IMG/VR virus record: IMGVR_UViG_3300031211_000014
Location: 1-36,435 of that record
Reading direction: 5' to 3' (one strand)
DNA length: 36,435 bases
DNA from: a virus
Part shown: positions 13,852 through 21,236 of the stretch, piece after piece
Layout: each line of letters opens with the position of its first letter
Numbering within the stretch: the stretch's first letter is position 1
Notes under the pieces: generated by a model
The model's input: the letters and a program-made list of their open reading frames with translations, nothing else
Databases searched by the model: none
Told to the model about the DNA's origin: nothing
Program-made: the position numbers and the translations under genes

Positions 13852-15872
13852 TATTCTACTATTAAGGGTTTAGTGCCTTTCTCTACGAGAAGGCGAATTT
13901 GTTGACTTTTTGTACTTGGTATTTCTGTAATGCTTTCAGCGCCATCAATGAAGATCACGGACTGAGTATTGTAATAATCACATAATGTATTTATGATATC
14001 AAGGCCAGCTTCAATTTGTCCTCCTGAGTTTACTGAATGAAAAGGAACACCTCCAAATAAGCATAAGCAAGAAGGGACCTTTGTTCCATCCACCAATTCA
14101 GTGAACATTTTAAATTTTACTTTCTCAAACTTGTCGTTGATTATACCTTCGGTGAGTGTCATTTTAGCAACCTCAAACTGTTGAATAGTGTCAAGTTCTT
14201 TTTCAGCTGCAGCAATGAGCTGTGAATTTTCTTTCTCCTCTTTTTCTAGCTCTGAAACACGATTATCTATTTCGGCTATTTTAGCTCTTTGGCTAAGGCT
14301 TGTTTTAAGGTAGCTAATACTCTGTAATACTTGATTTCTAGTTTCCTTATGAGAAGAGACGTCAACACCTTTTTGATTTGATAGTGACTCATCTAGCTTA
14401 GCGATTAGTTTTAGATTCTTATTGTATTCTGCATGAACATCAATAATCTTTTTAATTTCTTCGTCTTTGTTTAGAGTAGGGGTTGAGTTACTTTGAAGTC
14501 TTTCTAATTCAGATTGAAGATTTGTTGCAGTGTTTTTAAGGCTTTTCAAGGCTTTTTTGCCATCTACAATTCTCTTTTCAGTTTGATCTATGTCAATTTG
14601 AAGAGTTTCCTGTTGATTCTTAAGAGCTAAACCCTCTCTATTGATAGAAGCGATAGCGTTCTGCTTGTCCTTAATGAAATCCAAGTGCATTTTCTCTCTC
14701 TCGGTTTCCTGGTCTTCGACCTCTAAAGGTCTTTTACAGGTAGGGCAAGCAAAATCACCATCTTCAAACTTTAATTCTGAAGCGTTCTCTTCATCCCATT
14801 CATTTGATTTGAGCTTTCTTTTCGCAATGACTGTTTTAATCGAAGCTTTGTCTGATTCAATTTGGTTTTCCAATTTTAGAATAACTCTCTGGAATTTTTG
14901 AATATTCAGATTATTGTCATCTATTTCTAAAATGGTAGCATCAGCAGGATTGACTTGTTTTGACAAATCATCCTGTACTTTCTTTTGAACTTGAAAAAAG
15001 ATATCGCTGTTCTTCAAATTAAGGTCAGACTTTTCTTGTCTAAAGCCATCATACTTTTTGTGTAAAGCGTCAGCAGATTTATTGACTTGAGAAATGTTTT
15101 CATCAATCGTATCAAGAGTTTTTTGATTTTTCTCAATTTCAGATTCAATAGATTTAAAATCTAAAGCATCTGGCTTACCTCTTAATTGCTCATCAATACG
15201 AGAAGGAATCCCGTCCTTATCAGCCTTAAGACGTTTAAGCGTGAATTTCATTTGCTTCTTGTACTCGTCAAATGTCTTATTGGTTAGTTTTGAAAGTAGA
15301 TTCGCAAAATCAACATTACCTCTTACGATAGATTGATCAGAAATACCACCAACTAATTCTGTAAGTATTTCTCTTTGTCTCTCCCAGTGTAGTGAGTTAA
15401 ACGAATAAGGGTTGGTTATAAGCTTAAAAACATCCTCACTTATGAACTGGCTTATTTTGTGCTGGTATTCTCTTTGGGAAAGAGGAACCTCATTCCAATA
15501 GTAATTAGTCACATTTCCAGTATAGACCTTCTCTAAAGCCCCTTTTTTCTTGGTCCACTTTTCTTGTAATTGTCTTTTAACTGTAGTTTTTTCACCATTC
15601 ATCAGGAAGACACCTTCAACGCTATGGTCAACTCTTTGGATAATTTCCATTGTTTCTAAGTTGATCGTCTTAATGCTGAATTTTGTATCACTAGCATCAT
15701 TACTGTCCTTCCCGAAAAATAACCATGAGAAGGAATCAAATATTGTACTTTTCCGTGTTCCATTATCACCACGAACTGTAGTGATATCGTTTAAAAAATT
15801 GATTTTAAAATCCTTGCAGCCCTTAAAATAGACTAAATGCAAAGATTGTAATTGAATTTGCGTGTTTCCCAT
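13851..15872 (-). CDS. SbcC/Rad50-like ABC ATPase with zinc-hook motif
   Basis: A 673-residue SMC-type protein. N-terminal Walker A is GDNGTRKST (35-43). Coiled-coil regions span about 235-360 and 385-570, with a CPTC zinc-hook pair at 376-379 between them. The C-terminus has the ABC signature SVNSGGQ (613-619) and Walker B VIFIDGAES (639-647). This is the layout of Rad50/SbcC nuclease-associated ATPases, shortened as in phage homologues. It may tether DNA ends or load the nuclease for RecT. The Walker A glycine before the lysine is Arg40 (codon CGG; Gly GGG is one base away), which could weaken ATP binding. The usual Walker B Asp-Glu is DGAE here, so catalysis may differ from cellular Rad50. 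Confidence 0.85.
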   Translation of the reverse strand: MGNTQIQLQSLHLVYFKGCKDFKINFLNDITTVRGDNGTRKSTIFDSFSWLFFGKDSNDASDTKFSIKTINLETMEIIQRVDHSVEGVFLMNGEKTTVKRQLQEKWTKKKGALEKVYTGNVTNYYWNEVPLSQREYQHKISQFISEDVFKLITNPYSFNSLHWERQREILTELVGGISDQSIVRGNVDFANLLSKLTNKTFDEYKKQMKFTLKRLKADKDGIPSRIDEQLRGKPDALDFKSIESEIEKNQKTLDTIDENISQVNKSADALHKKYDGFRQEKSDLNLKNSDIFFQVQKKVQDDLSKQVNPADATILEIDDNNLNIQKFQRVILKLENQIESDKASIKTVIAKRKLKSNEWDEENASELKFEDGDFACPTCKRPLEVEDQETEREKMHLDFIKDKQNAIASINREGLALKNQQETLQIDIDQTEKRIVDGKKALKSLKNTATNLQSELERLQSNSTPTLNKDEEIKKIIDVHAEYNKNLKLIAKLDESLSNQKGVDVSSHKETRNQVLQSISYLKTSLSQRAKIAEIDNRVSELEKEEKENSQLIAAAEKELDTIQQFEVAKMTLTEGIINDKFEKVKFKMFTELVDGTKVPSCLCLFGGVPFHSVNSGGQIEAGLDIINTLCDYYNTQSVIFIDGAESITEIPSTKSQQIRLLVEKGTKPLIVE

Positions 15873-15883
15873 TTGTTTATTAA

Positions 15884-16147
15884 TTATTGATTATTATTTT
15901 TTTCTTTTTCCTCTTCTGGGAATCTCTCTTGAATCCATTTACTCTGCTTCTTTGGAGATTTACGTAATAAACAGTAAAGCTTAAACATAGATACAGCCGT
16001 GTATGCAAGGCATATAAGAAAGATTGGCACAAGTATGAAATCGATTAATCCGATTGTATTATTAAGAGGATTTAATACGTTAAAAGATGTAAAACAAGAG
16101 TCAATATTTATGTCTATCGAATCCTTAAAAATTAATATTGTTTTCAT
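15884..16147 (-). CDS. Small membrane protein, first gene of the early operon
   Basis: An 87-residue protein with one hydrophobic segment (GLIDFILVPIFLICLAYTAV, about 33-52), then a basic turn and a charged C-terminal tail (PEEEKEKNNNQ). It is the first gene after the divergent early promoter, so it is expressed at once on induction or infection. Proteins in this position often act on the host envelope or on superinfection, but no family is recognised. Confidence 0.55.
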   Translation of the reverse strand: MKTILIFKDSIDINIDSCFTSFNVLNPLNNTIGLIDFILVPIFLICLAYTAVSMFKLYCLLRKSPKKQSKWIQERFPEEEKEKNNNQ

Positions 16148-16216
16148 ATTTGCTTGTATTAATTAAATTTTACACTACATTTATAATATTGCATATAAGT
16201 TCATATAAGAATGCGT

Positions 16217-16239
16217 CAAAAGTAGTATATTATTTTACC
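16217..16239 (-). promoter_or_regulatory. Early leftward promoter with overlapping repressor operator
   Basis: The minus strand has TACTTTTG (16224-16217), a match to the Bacteroidota -7 box TAnnTTTG, positioned to drive the whole early operon from 16147. It overlaps an imperfect dyad beginning AAAAGTAGTAT on the plus strand, similar to the operator at 16252-16273. Repressor bound here would cover the promoter. Confidence 0.55.
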
Positions 16240-16251
16240 TTTTTTATATGT

Positions 16252-16273
16252 AAAAGTAATATATAATACTTTT
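16252..16273. promoter_or_regulatory. Near-palindromic operator upstream of the repressor gene
   Basis: A 22-bp near-perfect palindrome: left half AAAAGTAATAT, right half ATAATACTTTT, matching at 10 of 11 positions. It begins with the same AAAAGTA as the site at 16218. Its right half contains TACTTTTT, one base from the TAnnTTTG box, facing the repressor gene 28 bp away. This suggests an autoregulatory site arranged like the divergent promoters of lambdoid switches. Confidence 0.55.
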
Positions 16274-16300
16274 TTATCCTATTTAAAATGAATCTAAATT

Positions 16301-16954
16301 ATGGACAATAAACAAGTAAAAGAAATCAGAAAAGCGTTAAAACAAACTCAGACTGAGTTTGCTCAAAATCTTGGAGTGTCAAAAATCACTGTAATCAGTT
16401 ATGAAAAAGGAGGTGTAATTCCTAAAACAAAAAGTAAAATACTTGACAACATGTACAAGGAAGCCTTTGAAAATAACAATTCAAAGGCAAGTTTAAAGGA
16501 CTATGAATTAGTAAAAATGGTTCCTTTAATTGGTAGCAGAGTTCAAGCAGGTTTTCTTAATGGATGGGGAGATGCCGAATACATAGATGAATTGCCAAAA
16601 ATACCGTGGGAAGTGGATAAAGAATATAAGGGGAATTATTTTTGTTTTGAAGTTGAAGGAGATAGTATGAATAATTCAAATCCTTCAGAGGCTATTTTGG
16701 ATAAGGATATCCTATTATGCAGAGAAATACAGAATCACCATTGGCAGAACAAACTACATATAAACGCTTGGGATTTTGTGATCGCCCATAAAGAGCTTCG
16801 AATAGTTGTGAAAAGAATTACGGATCATAACATAGAGAGTGGAGAAGTAACTCTTCAAAGTCTAAATAATTTATATGAAGACTACACTGTGAATCTTGAT
16901 GATGTGGTTGCCTTATTTAATGTGATTGGAATGAAGAGATCCAGGAGAAGATAA
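16301..16954 (+). CDS. Phage repressor, HTH plus S24/LexA-like peptidase domain
   Basis: A 217-residue CI-like repressor. Residues 5-40 are an XRE helix-turn-helix (QTEFAQNLGVSKITVISYEK). The C-terminal S24 domain has the self-cleavage site VQAGF near 80-84, the catalytic Ser in FEVEGDSMNN (about 117-126) and the Lys in IVVKRI. In the LexA/CI family, RecA filament formed after DNA damage triggers cleavage and induction. It faces the early operon across a 153-bp region with two dyad sites, so it should repress the leftward early promoter and control itself. A strong terminator follows 43 bp downstream. Confidence 0.88.
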   Translation: MDNKQVKEIRKALKQTQTEFAQNLGVSKITVISYEKGGVIPKTKSKILDNMYKEAFENNNSKASLKDYELVKMVPLIGSRVQAGFLNGWGDAEYIDELPKIPWEVDKEYKGNYFCFEVEGDSMNNSNPSEAILDKDILLCREIQNHHWQNKLHINAWDFVIAHKELRIVVKRITDHNIESGEVTLQSLNNLYEDYTVNLDDVVALFNVIGMKRSRRR

Positions 16955-16956
16955 TT

Positions 16957-16980
16957 TGTTGGGAAGATGTCGGGAATTTT
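16957..16980. repeat. Paired TGTCGGGA-type repeat, copy A (candidate integrase arm site)
   Basis: TGTTGGGAAGA followed at 11 bp by TGTCGGGAATT. The same paired layout occurs at 17152-17173 and 26521-26542. It lies just past the repressor stop, on the left of the tRNA-like core. Confidence 0.45.
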
Positions 16981-16996
16981 AGATATAAAAATCAAA

Positions 16997-17020
16997 AAAC
17001 CCCTGTGTTATCAGGGGTTT
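16997..17020. terminator. Rho-independent terminator after the repressor
   Basis: AAACCCCTG, a 6-nt loop, and CAGGGGTTT form a perfect 9-bp stem with A-rich 5' and T-containing 3' flanks. It is placed 43 bp after the repressor stop and should end its transcript. Confidence 0.75.
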
Positions 17021-17034
17021 AAATAGTACTTATG

Positions 17035-17052
17035 TGACCGCGGAGGGATTCG
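17035..17052. other. Candidate attP core resembling a tRNA 3' end
   Basis: An 18-bp GC-rich island in AT-rich DNA. Read on the minus strand it is CGAATCCCTCCGCGGTCA. This fits tRNA geometry exactly: end of the T-loop (CGAAT), 5-nt T-stem strand (CCCTC), 7-nt acceptor strand (CGCGGTC), discriminator A. The rest of a tRNA is absent, so this would be the attP copy of an attachment site and not a tRNA gene. It lies between the paired TGTCGGGA repeats and about 1.4 kb from the integrase gene. The specific tRNA target is not identified. Confidence 0.5.
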
Positions 17053-17114
17053 CCATTTATACCGTACTTATATTTATTTTTATACCAAATACAGATTTAT
17101 ACAATTATTATCCC

Positions 17115-17122
17115 TACTTTTG
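17115..17122 (+). promoter_or_regulatory. Rightward promoter box for the integrase-side genes
   Basis: TACTTTTG matches TAnnTTTG and stands about 40-75 bp before the first small gene of the rightward cluster that ends with the integrase. No convincing -33 TTG is seen. Confidence 0.4.
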
Positions 17123-17151
17123 TTGTATTAGATATAAATACACGGTCAACG

Positions 17152-17173
17152 TGTCGGGAATATGTCGGGAAAC
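17152..17173. repeat. Paired TGTCGGGA repeat, copy B (candidate integrase arm site)
   Basis: TGTCGGGAATA then, 11 bp on, TGTCGGGAAAC. It flanks the tRNA-like core on the right side, about 100 bp away, and overlaps the first possible ATG of the next gene. Confidence 0.5.
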
Positions 17174-17392
17174 AATAAACAACTAGAACCTTTAATTATG
17201 ATAACAAAATCTCACAATCACGATCATTTTTGGATAGAAGACGGCTTTCTGTATGAAAGTTATAGAACTATTAGAGGCTTAAGATTCCGTGAAATAATAG
17301 CTGTTGGGAATATGCCAGACGATGATGTTTGTAGTGAAATTTCTATGACATATATAGCAAAGGAATATTTACCTAAACCCGTTAAAACCTAA
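17162..17392 (+). CDS. Hypothetical protein, 76 aa (start uncertain)
   Basis: The first ATG, at 17162, falls inside the paired TGTCGGGA repeat. The next in-frame ATG, at 17198, gives a 64-residue protein starting MITKSHNHDHFWIEDGFLYE. The short His-Asp cluster (HNHDHFW) could bind metal, but no family is recognised. It is the first gene of a rightward run of small genes before the integrase, 6 bp ahead of the next one. Confidence 0.5.
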   Translation: MSGNNKQLEPLIMITKSHNHDHFWIEDGFLYESYRTIRGLRFREIIAVGNMPDDDVCSEISMTYIAKEYLPKPVKT

Positions 17393-17398
17393 AAAATC

Positions 17399-17704
17399 AT
17401 GACACCCATTTATCCAGAAGTAGATACAATTAGAACAATTGACCGTATTATGTTTAGAACTAAACTCATCAAAGAATACCAAGGTAAATATTACTATTGG
17501 CATTTTTCTAGAGAATATGAAATTTTGAATATTAATGATTTAATCAGAGCAATTGATACATTTCATAAAGAAGTTTACAAGGTCATTATTTTAGGGAAAG
17601 TTGATATGAATTTAAAGAGAGCTGATGGAGAGTCTTTTTTTGAATTGGCGAAAAATCAAATCCCAGAAGAGCAAAGAATTAAGGATCAACTATCTATTTT
17701 TTAG
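17399..17704 (+). CDS. Hypothetical protein, 101 aa
   Basis: A 101-residue protein beginning MTPIYPEVDTIRTIDRIMFR. It has mixed alpha/beta character with aromatic strands (YQGKYYYWHF) and no known motif. It ends at a TAG, and the next gene continues in the same frame nine codons later. I take the TAG as a true stop, because other genes here clearly end in TAG. Confidence 0.5.
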   Translation: MTPIYPEVDTIRTIDRIMFRTKLIKEYQGKYYYWHFSREYEILNINDLIRAIDTFHKEVYKVIILGKVDMNLKRADGESFFELAKNQIPEEQRIKDQLSIF

Positions 17705-17728
17705 AAACTAATAACTGAATTTAAAGCC

Positions 17729-18025
17729 ATGAAAAAACAAGAAATAGAATCAGCAAAAAGACTAATTGTTCAACAACTTGAATTAATAGAAAAAAAGATA
17801 TTGGTTCAAATTATTCATGAAAATGGATATTGGTGCTATGCTCTTCATCAATTACCAAGTGATAATGATATTGCATTTGCAGAAAGTGGTGAATGTCAAG
17901 ATGGCGAATTATGGAAAGATTCTGAGCTATTGAACAGTGAATGGTACTTGCAGGAACAAAAATCCTTTTTGGAAGCATTAGCAAATGGGATTAAAGACGC
18001 TGATAATTTTTTAAAACTCAAATAA
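17729..18025 (+). CDS. Hypothetical protein, 98 aa
   Basis: A 98-residue acidic protein, starting MKKQEIESAKRLIVQQLELI with a likely N-terminal helix. It shows no family signature or membrane segment. It is in the same frame as the gene ending at 17704, separated by one TAG, and is followed after 9 bp by another small gene on the same strand. Confidence 0.5.
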   Translation: MKKQEIESAKRLIVQQLELIEKKILVQIIHENGYWCYALHQLPSDNDIAFAESGECQDGELWKDSELLNSEWYLQEQKSFLEALANGIKDADNFLKLK

Positions 18026-18034
18026 ATAAACAGG

Positions 18035-18265
18035 ATGAAAAAAATAGAATTGTGGCAAGAGGGTTTTAAAGCAACAGGACAAAGTAGTACTGCTGGAAAA
18101 GTTGGCGAATATTTAGCTAAAGACTTTGAAGATTCCATGAATCAGTATATGGCTAAAAACCCAAATTTAGCAATAAATAAATATGGAACCAGTTCTGGTG
18201 AATACAGTAATTGGGGCATGAGAATTTACGATAATGAAGCAGATGCTAGAAAATATTTTGGATAA
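18035..18265 (+). CDS. Hypothetical protein, 76 aa
   Basis: A 76-residue protein beginning MKKIELWQEGFKATGQSSTA. The C-terminus is rich in Tyr, Asn and Gly (SGEYSNWGMRIYDNEADARK). There is no recognised family. Its TAA overlaps the ATG of the next gene by one base (TAATG), so the two are probably translated together. Confidence 0.5.
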   Translation: MKKIELWQEGFKATGQSSTAGKVGEYLAKDFEDSMNQYMAKNPNLAINKYGTSSGEYSNWGMRIYDNEADARKYFG

Positions 18266-18441
18266 TGAAAATAGAAGATTTAGAAAAAAACAGCCACAAA
18301 ATTAGTGAAGTTTACAATGATGAAAACGGCAATCTAATTAGAAAAGTTGACGGTGTAGAAACCAGACAGATTGAAGAAAAAACAGACAAGCAAAAGCGAT
18401 TGAATAATGCTATTAACCTCTGGAGAATGAGGTCTAAATAG
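18265..18441 (+). CDS. Small charged protein, 58 aa
   Basis: A 58-residue frame opening at the A of TAATG after the previous gene. It starts MKIEDLEKNSHKISEVYNDE and ends INLWRMRSK, then TAG. It is hydrophilic and probably helical, with no known family. The coupled start and the 39-bp distance to the integrase gene support it. Confidence 0.5.
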   Translation: MKIEDLEKNSHKISEVYNDENGNLIRKVDGVETRQIEEKTDKQKRLNNAINLWRMRSK

Positions 18442-18479
18442 TTTTAAGGGAAAGTAATAATTATTAAATCATTCGGGAA

Positions 18480-19766
18480 ATGGCAACAATAAAACTAATC
18501 GTAAAAGGCACTAAAAATCCTTCAACGTTATATATTCGATTTATTAATGGCAGGAGCTTCGATATTACGTGCTCAACTAATTTAAGCGTTGATCCTTCGC
18601 AATGGGATAGCAAAAAATCCAATTACAAAAACTTATCTTCAATTTCAGATAGAGTAAAAAAACAGGCTAAATTCGAAAAGCTTAAGATAGGCATTTTAGA
18701 GGCGTACAACGATTCTTTTATGATGGGCGATATAATAGATAAGAATTGGCTAAATAACGCTGTGAGTTCATATTTCAACCGACCTAAGCAAGAGAAACGT
18801 CTTTCAATTGAGAAACATTACGTGTATTATTCTGATTTTGCCCTTTGGTGGATAGAAAATAAGGCTCCCAAATGGAAAACTGATAAAAATAAAATGCTTT
18901 CCAAGCGTGTTATAATGCAATATCAATCCTTTTTGAAGATCTGGAAATCCTTTGAGGGTCAAAAGGCGTATAAAATCCAAGATGTAAGCAATGAAATACT
19001 CGATCAATTTACCACATTCATGACTAGCAAGGATTATGCTTCGAACACGACCAAGAGACAGATAGCAAGAGCTAAATTCTTTATCTCAAGAGCTAAAACC
19101 GAAGGAATAAAAACAGATCCTACCTATCAGGATAGAGTTTTTGTCGAAAAGGACCAAGAAGAAATCGATCACCCATATTTAAATGAGAAGGAAATTGATT
19201 CTGTGTACGATTTAGACCTAAGCAATGATCTGAGTCTCGATAACATCAGAGATAATGCTATTATTGGGCTATGGACAGGGCTTCGTATCAGCGATTTCAA
19301 TAAAAATCTGGACATTAGCAACATTGATGGTGATTATATTAGAATCAAAACTCAAAAAACAGGCGCATGGGTGACAATTCCGCTTCATCCCCAAGTCAGG
19401 AAGGTAATTAAAAAAAGACATGGCAATCTCCCCGTTAAAACCAGCGACAAACATTTTAACGAGCAAATCAAGGTGATTTGTATGCTTGCAGAAATCGACC
19501 AGCAAATTAAAGGCGGTGTAATTGTAGTCGATGAAAAAACCAAGGAAAAACGAAAAGTTTATGGTCTTCATAAAAAATATAAGCTTGTAAGTTCTCATAT
19601 TTGTCGCCGAAGTTTTGCTTCTAATTTATTCGGGCATATTTCCAATAGAGATCTCATGAATATTTGTGGATGGGCTAAAGAAGATATGATGCTCCACTAC
19701 ATTAAAAAAACAAAAACTGAGTCAGCGGATGAGCTTAAAAAATATTGGAATACTAAATATGAATAA
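18480..19766 (+). CDS. int: Tyrosine recombinase (phage integrase)
   Basis: A 428-residue integrase of the Bacteroidota phage/transposon type. An N-terminal arm-binding region (about 1-60) and a SAM-like core-binding domain (about 110-215) precede the catalytic domain. Catalytic residues are visible: Arg269 in WTGLRISD, Lys293 in KTQKTG, His373 and Arg376 in SSHICRRSFASN, Trp398 in ICGWAKED where many relatives have His, and nucleophile Tyr407 in MLHYIKK. It would join attP to a host attB site. A tRNA-like candidate core and paired repeats that could bind the arm domain lie at 16957-17173. It follows a run of small genes on the same strand. Confidence 0.92.
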   Translation: MATIKLIVKGTKNPSTLYIRFINGRSFDITCSTNLSVDPSQWDSKKSNYKNLSSISDRVKKQAKFEKLKIGILEAYNDSFMMGDIIDKNWLNNAVSSYFNRPKQEKRLSIEKHYVYYSDFALWWIENKAPKWKTDKNKMLSKRVIMQYQSFLKIWKSFEGQKAYKIQDVSNEILDQFTTFMTSKDYASNTTKRQIARAKFFISRAKTEGIKTDPTYQDRVFVEKDQEEIDHPYLNEKEIDSVYDLDLSNDLSLDNIRDNAIIGLWTGLRISDFNKNLDISNIDGDYIRIKTQKTGAWVTIPLHPQVRKVIKKRHGNLPVKTSDKHFNEQIKVICMLAEIDQQIKGGVIVVDEKTKEKRKVYGLHKKYKLVSSHICRRSFASNLFGHISNRDLMNICGWAKEDMMLHYIKKTKTESADELKKYWNTKYE

Positions 19767-19784
19767 ATCTAAACAATAGAAATT

Positions 19785-19964
19785 ATGAATAAAAATAAAT
19801 TTTATGATACTATAATAGATCAAGTCGAATACGATCTTATAGGCTGGCAAGCTTTTTATGAAGATGGAAACAACAAGTTTTACGATAAACTTGAAGATAT
19901 AGAAGAAGGTTATGCTTCTAATCCTTTAGTCGATGTTAAACAAGTAGGAACACTAAAACAATAA
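19785..19964 (+). CDS. Small acidic protein, 59 aa
   Basis: A 59-residue frame between the integrase and the DNA-binding gene. It begins MNKNKFYDTIIDQVEYDLIG and is rich in Asp, Glu, Tyr and Asn. No family is recognised. It lies 18 bp after the integrase and 5 bp before the next gene, which supports it as part of the same operon. Confidence 0.5.
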   Translation: MNKNKFYDTIIDQVEYDLIGWQAFYEDGNNKFYDKLEDIEEGYASNPLVDVKQVGTLKQ

Positions 19965-19969
19965 AAATA

Positions 19970-20377
19970 ATGAAAAAAGAATCGGGATTAACAGACGCAC
20001 AAATTTTGGAAGAGGTTTTAAACGCACTCGACTACAATCCAAACAGTTTTAACGTAAAGCTAGAGTACAATTCACCATCAACAATACCTCATGTTTTAAA
20101 GGGTAGGAATAGCCTAAGTCGTGGAATAAAGGAGCGTATCGTCAACACTTTTCCGCACGTAAATATGAATTTTCTAAAATTTGGACAGTTGCCGGTGCTC
20201 TTGACTGGCGGTGATCTTCAATCTCAAGCAAATTTATTGAATATTGCATTGCCGAAAACCGAAATTCCTCCTGCATTGATCGATTTCAATAAAATATCTG
20301 TTATTCCTGAACAGCTGGACCGAATCGAAGGCATGCTCAAGAAATTATTAGACATAAAAAAAGGTCCTGCCGAATAA
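19970..20377 (+). CDS. XRE-like DNA-binding protein of phage-regulator type
   Basis: A 135-residue protein. Residues 10-75 (ILEEVLNALDYNPNSFNVKL, then EYNSPSTIPHVLKGRNSLSR, then NTFPHVNMNFLKFGQLPVL) follow the pattern of XRE-type regulators in Bacteroidota phages: helix, recognition helix with S-T-I-H/Y-V, a GRN turn, and a closing helix with W/FL-x-G. A hydrophilic linker and a C-terminal coiled coil (VIPEQLDRIEGMLKKLLDIK) could dimerise it. It has no peptidase domain, so it may be a secondary regulator. Its stop lies within the loop of a strong terminator. Confidence 0.65.
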   Translation: MKKESGLTDAQILEEVLNALDYNPNSFNVKLEYNSPSTIPHVLKGRNSLSRGIKERIVNTFPHVNMNFLKFGQLPVLLTGGDLQSQANLLNIALPKTEIPPALIDFNKISVIPEQLDRIEGMLKKLLDIKKGPAE

Positions 20378-20394
20378 TCGGAGGACCTTTTTTA
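20356..20394. terminator. Strong bidirectional terminator
   Basis: A-run plus GGTCCT pairs with AGGACC plus T-run around an inner CCGA/TCGG stem. The structure has A and T tracts on both sides and separates the rightward integrase cluster from the leftward accessory operon that ends at 20410. The stop codon of the upstream gene lies in its apical part. Confidence 0.85.
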
Positions 20395-20409
20395 ATAGAT
20401 TTTTTTACT

Positions 20410-20658
20410 TTACAAATTGTCAATCTCAGCAAAGTCAATTTTCAAAGCAGTGAATAATTTTACTACGATTAAAAATGTAAGCCCTGGGCGCTTACCTCTT
20501 TCTAGCCTACTTATATTTCCTCTTTCTACTCCACTTAATTGTGAGAGAAGGACTTGACCCATTCCTAGTTCTTCGCGCCTTGTTCTTATAAGAGCAGCTA
20601 CTTTTTGAACTAAATCCGTATCATTTTCTTTTATTTCCAAATATTCTGTTTCTGACAT
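20410..20658 (-). CDS. XRE-family transcriptional regulator, 82 aa
   Basis: An 82-residue single-domain Cro/C1-type helix-turn-helix protein. Residues 18-75 carry VAALIRTRREELGMGQVLLS, then QLSGVERGNISRLERGKRPG, with the recognition helix around GNISRLE. It is the last gene of the leftward accessory operon. Small XRE proteins of this sort regulate mobile-element genes, restriction genes or toxin systems. No partner toxin gene is recognisable beside it. Confidence 0.8.
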   Translation of the reverse strand: MSETEYLEIKENDTDLVQKVAALIRTRREELGMGQVLLSQLSGVERGNISRLERGKRPGLTFLIVVKLFTALKIDFAEIDNL

Positions 20659-20670
20659 TTACCTTTTTTT

Positions 20671-20751
20671 TTATAACAAAATTATTACTGCGGCTCCTAG
20701 CATTATAATAATGCTCCAATATAGTGCATCTTTTTTAGTTTCTGGTTTCAT
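20671..20751 (-). CDS. Single-pass membrane peptide, 26 aa
   Basis: A 26-residue frame: a short hydrophilic start (MKPETKKDALYW) then a hydrophobic segment (SIIIMLGAAVIILL). It lies between the XRE and RadC genes of the same operon. The length and shape resemble small phage or toxin-like membrane peptides. It is supported only by position and hydrophobicity. Confidence 0.35.
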   Translation of the reverse strand: MKPETKKDALYWSIIIMLGAAVIILL

Positions 20752-20783
20752 CGTTTCTAGTTTTGATTATTAAATATATAGTT

Positions 20784-21236
20784 TTACATTAAATTTTCAT
20801 CGCCAAAGCTGAAATATTCGTTTTCCTCTGGTGACAAAATTATGTGATCAAGTACCTGAACGTCTAATAATTTTAAGCCGTTTTTCAATTTGCTAGTCAT
20901 ATCCTTGTCTGATTGACTTGGCTTCATTATACCGCTAGGGTGATTATGGACCAAAATACAAGATACAGCCAATGAATCAACGCAATATTTCGCCACTATT
21001 CTTACATCAACCATGGTTCCCGTGATACCTCCTTGACTTATTTTCACGTAACCGATAGTATTGTTGGCATTATTGAGCATTAGAACAAAAAAGCTCTCAA
21101 AAATATCTATATCATCAAAATAAAATTGCCTTGCATATTTCTGAGCATCTTTGCTGCACGTTATTTTGATAGAATTAATATCGGTTTTGTTCTTCTTCAG
21201 TGAATATTGGCTGATTTGTTTTTTGTAAGTTTTCAT
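20784..21236 (-). CDS. radC: RadC/JAMM-domain protein
   Basis: A 150-residue RadC-type protein. The JAMM metalloprotease-like motif is present: Glu47 in IFESFF, HNHPSG at 97-102 and Asp110 in SQSDKD. It lacks the N-terminal helix-hairpin-helix of chromosomal RadC and so consists of the JAMM domain alone, as is usual on Bacteroidota mobile elements. The molecular function of RadC is unsettled; short copies are frequent in plasmid and ICE accessory regions next to anti-restriction genes. Its start overlaps the upstream gene by 4 bp. Confidence 0.82.
   Translation of the reverse strand: MKTYKKQISQYSLKKNKTDINSIKITCSKDAQKYARQFYFDDIDIFESFFVLMLNNANNTIGYVKISQGGITGTMVDVRIVAKYCVDSLAVSCILVHNHPSGIMKPSQSDKDMTSKLKNGLKLLDVQVLDHIILSPEENEYFSFGDENLM

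Noticed and set aside
17399-18025. Two genes in the same frame separated only by TAG, together with the TAG in dcm, suggesting TAG recoding as in some crAss-like phages
   Set aside because: TAG is clearly a true stop elsewhere: the RusA gene ends in TAG in frame with the complete GroES-like gene 6 bp later, and several other genes end in TAG followed shortly by other stops. A general reassignment is not supported.
20410-20751. XRE regulator plus 26-aa membrane peptide as a toxin-antitoxin pair
   Set aside because: The peptide is too short and featureless to assign to a known toxin family, and the spacing and order give no further support.
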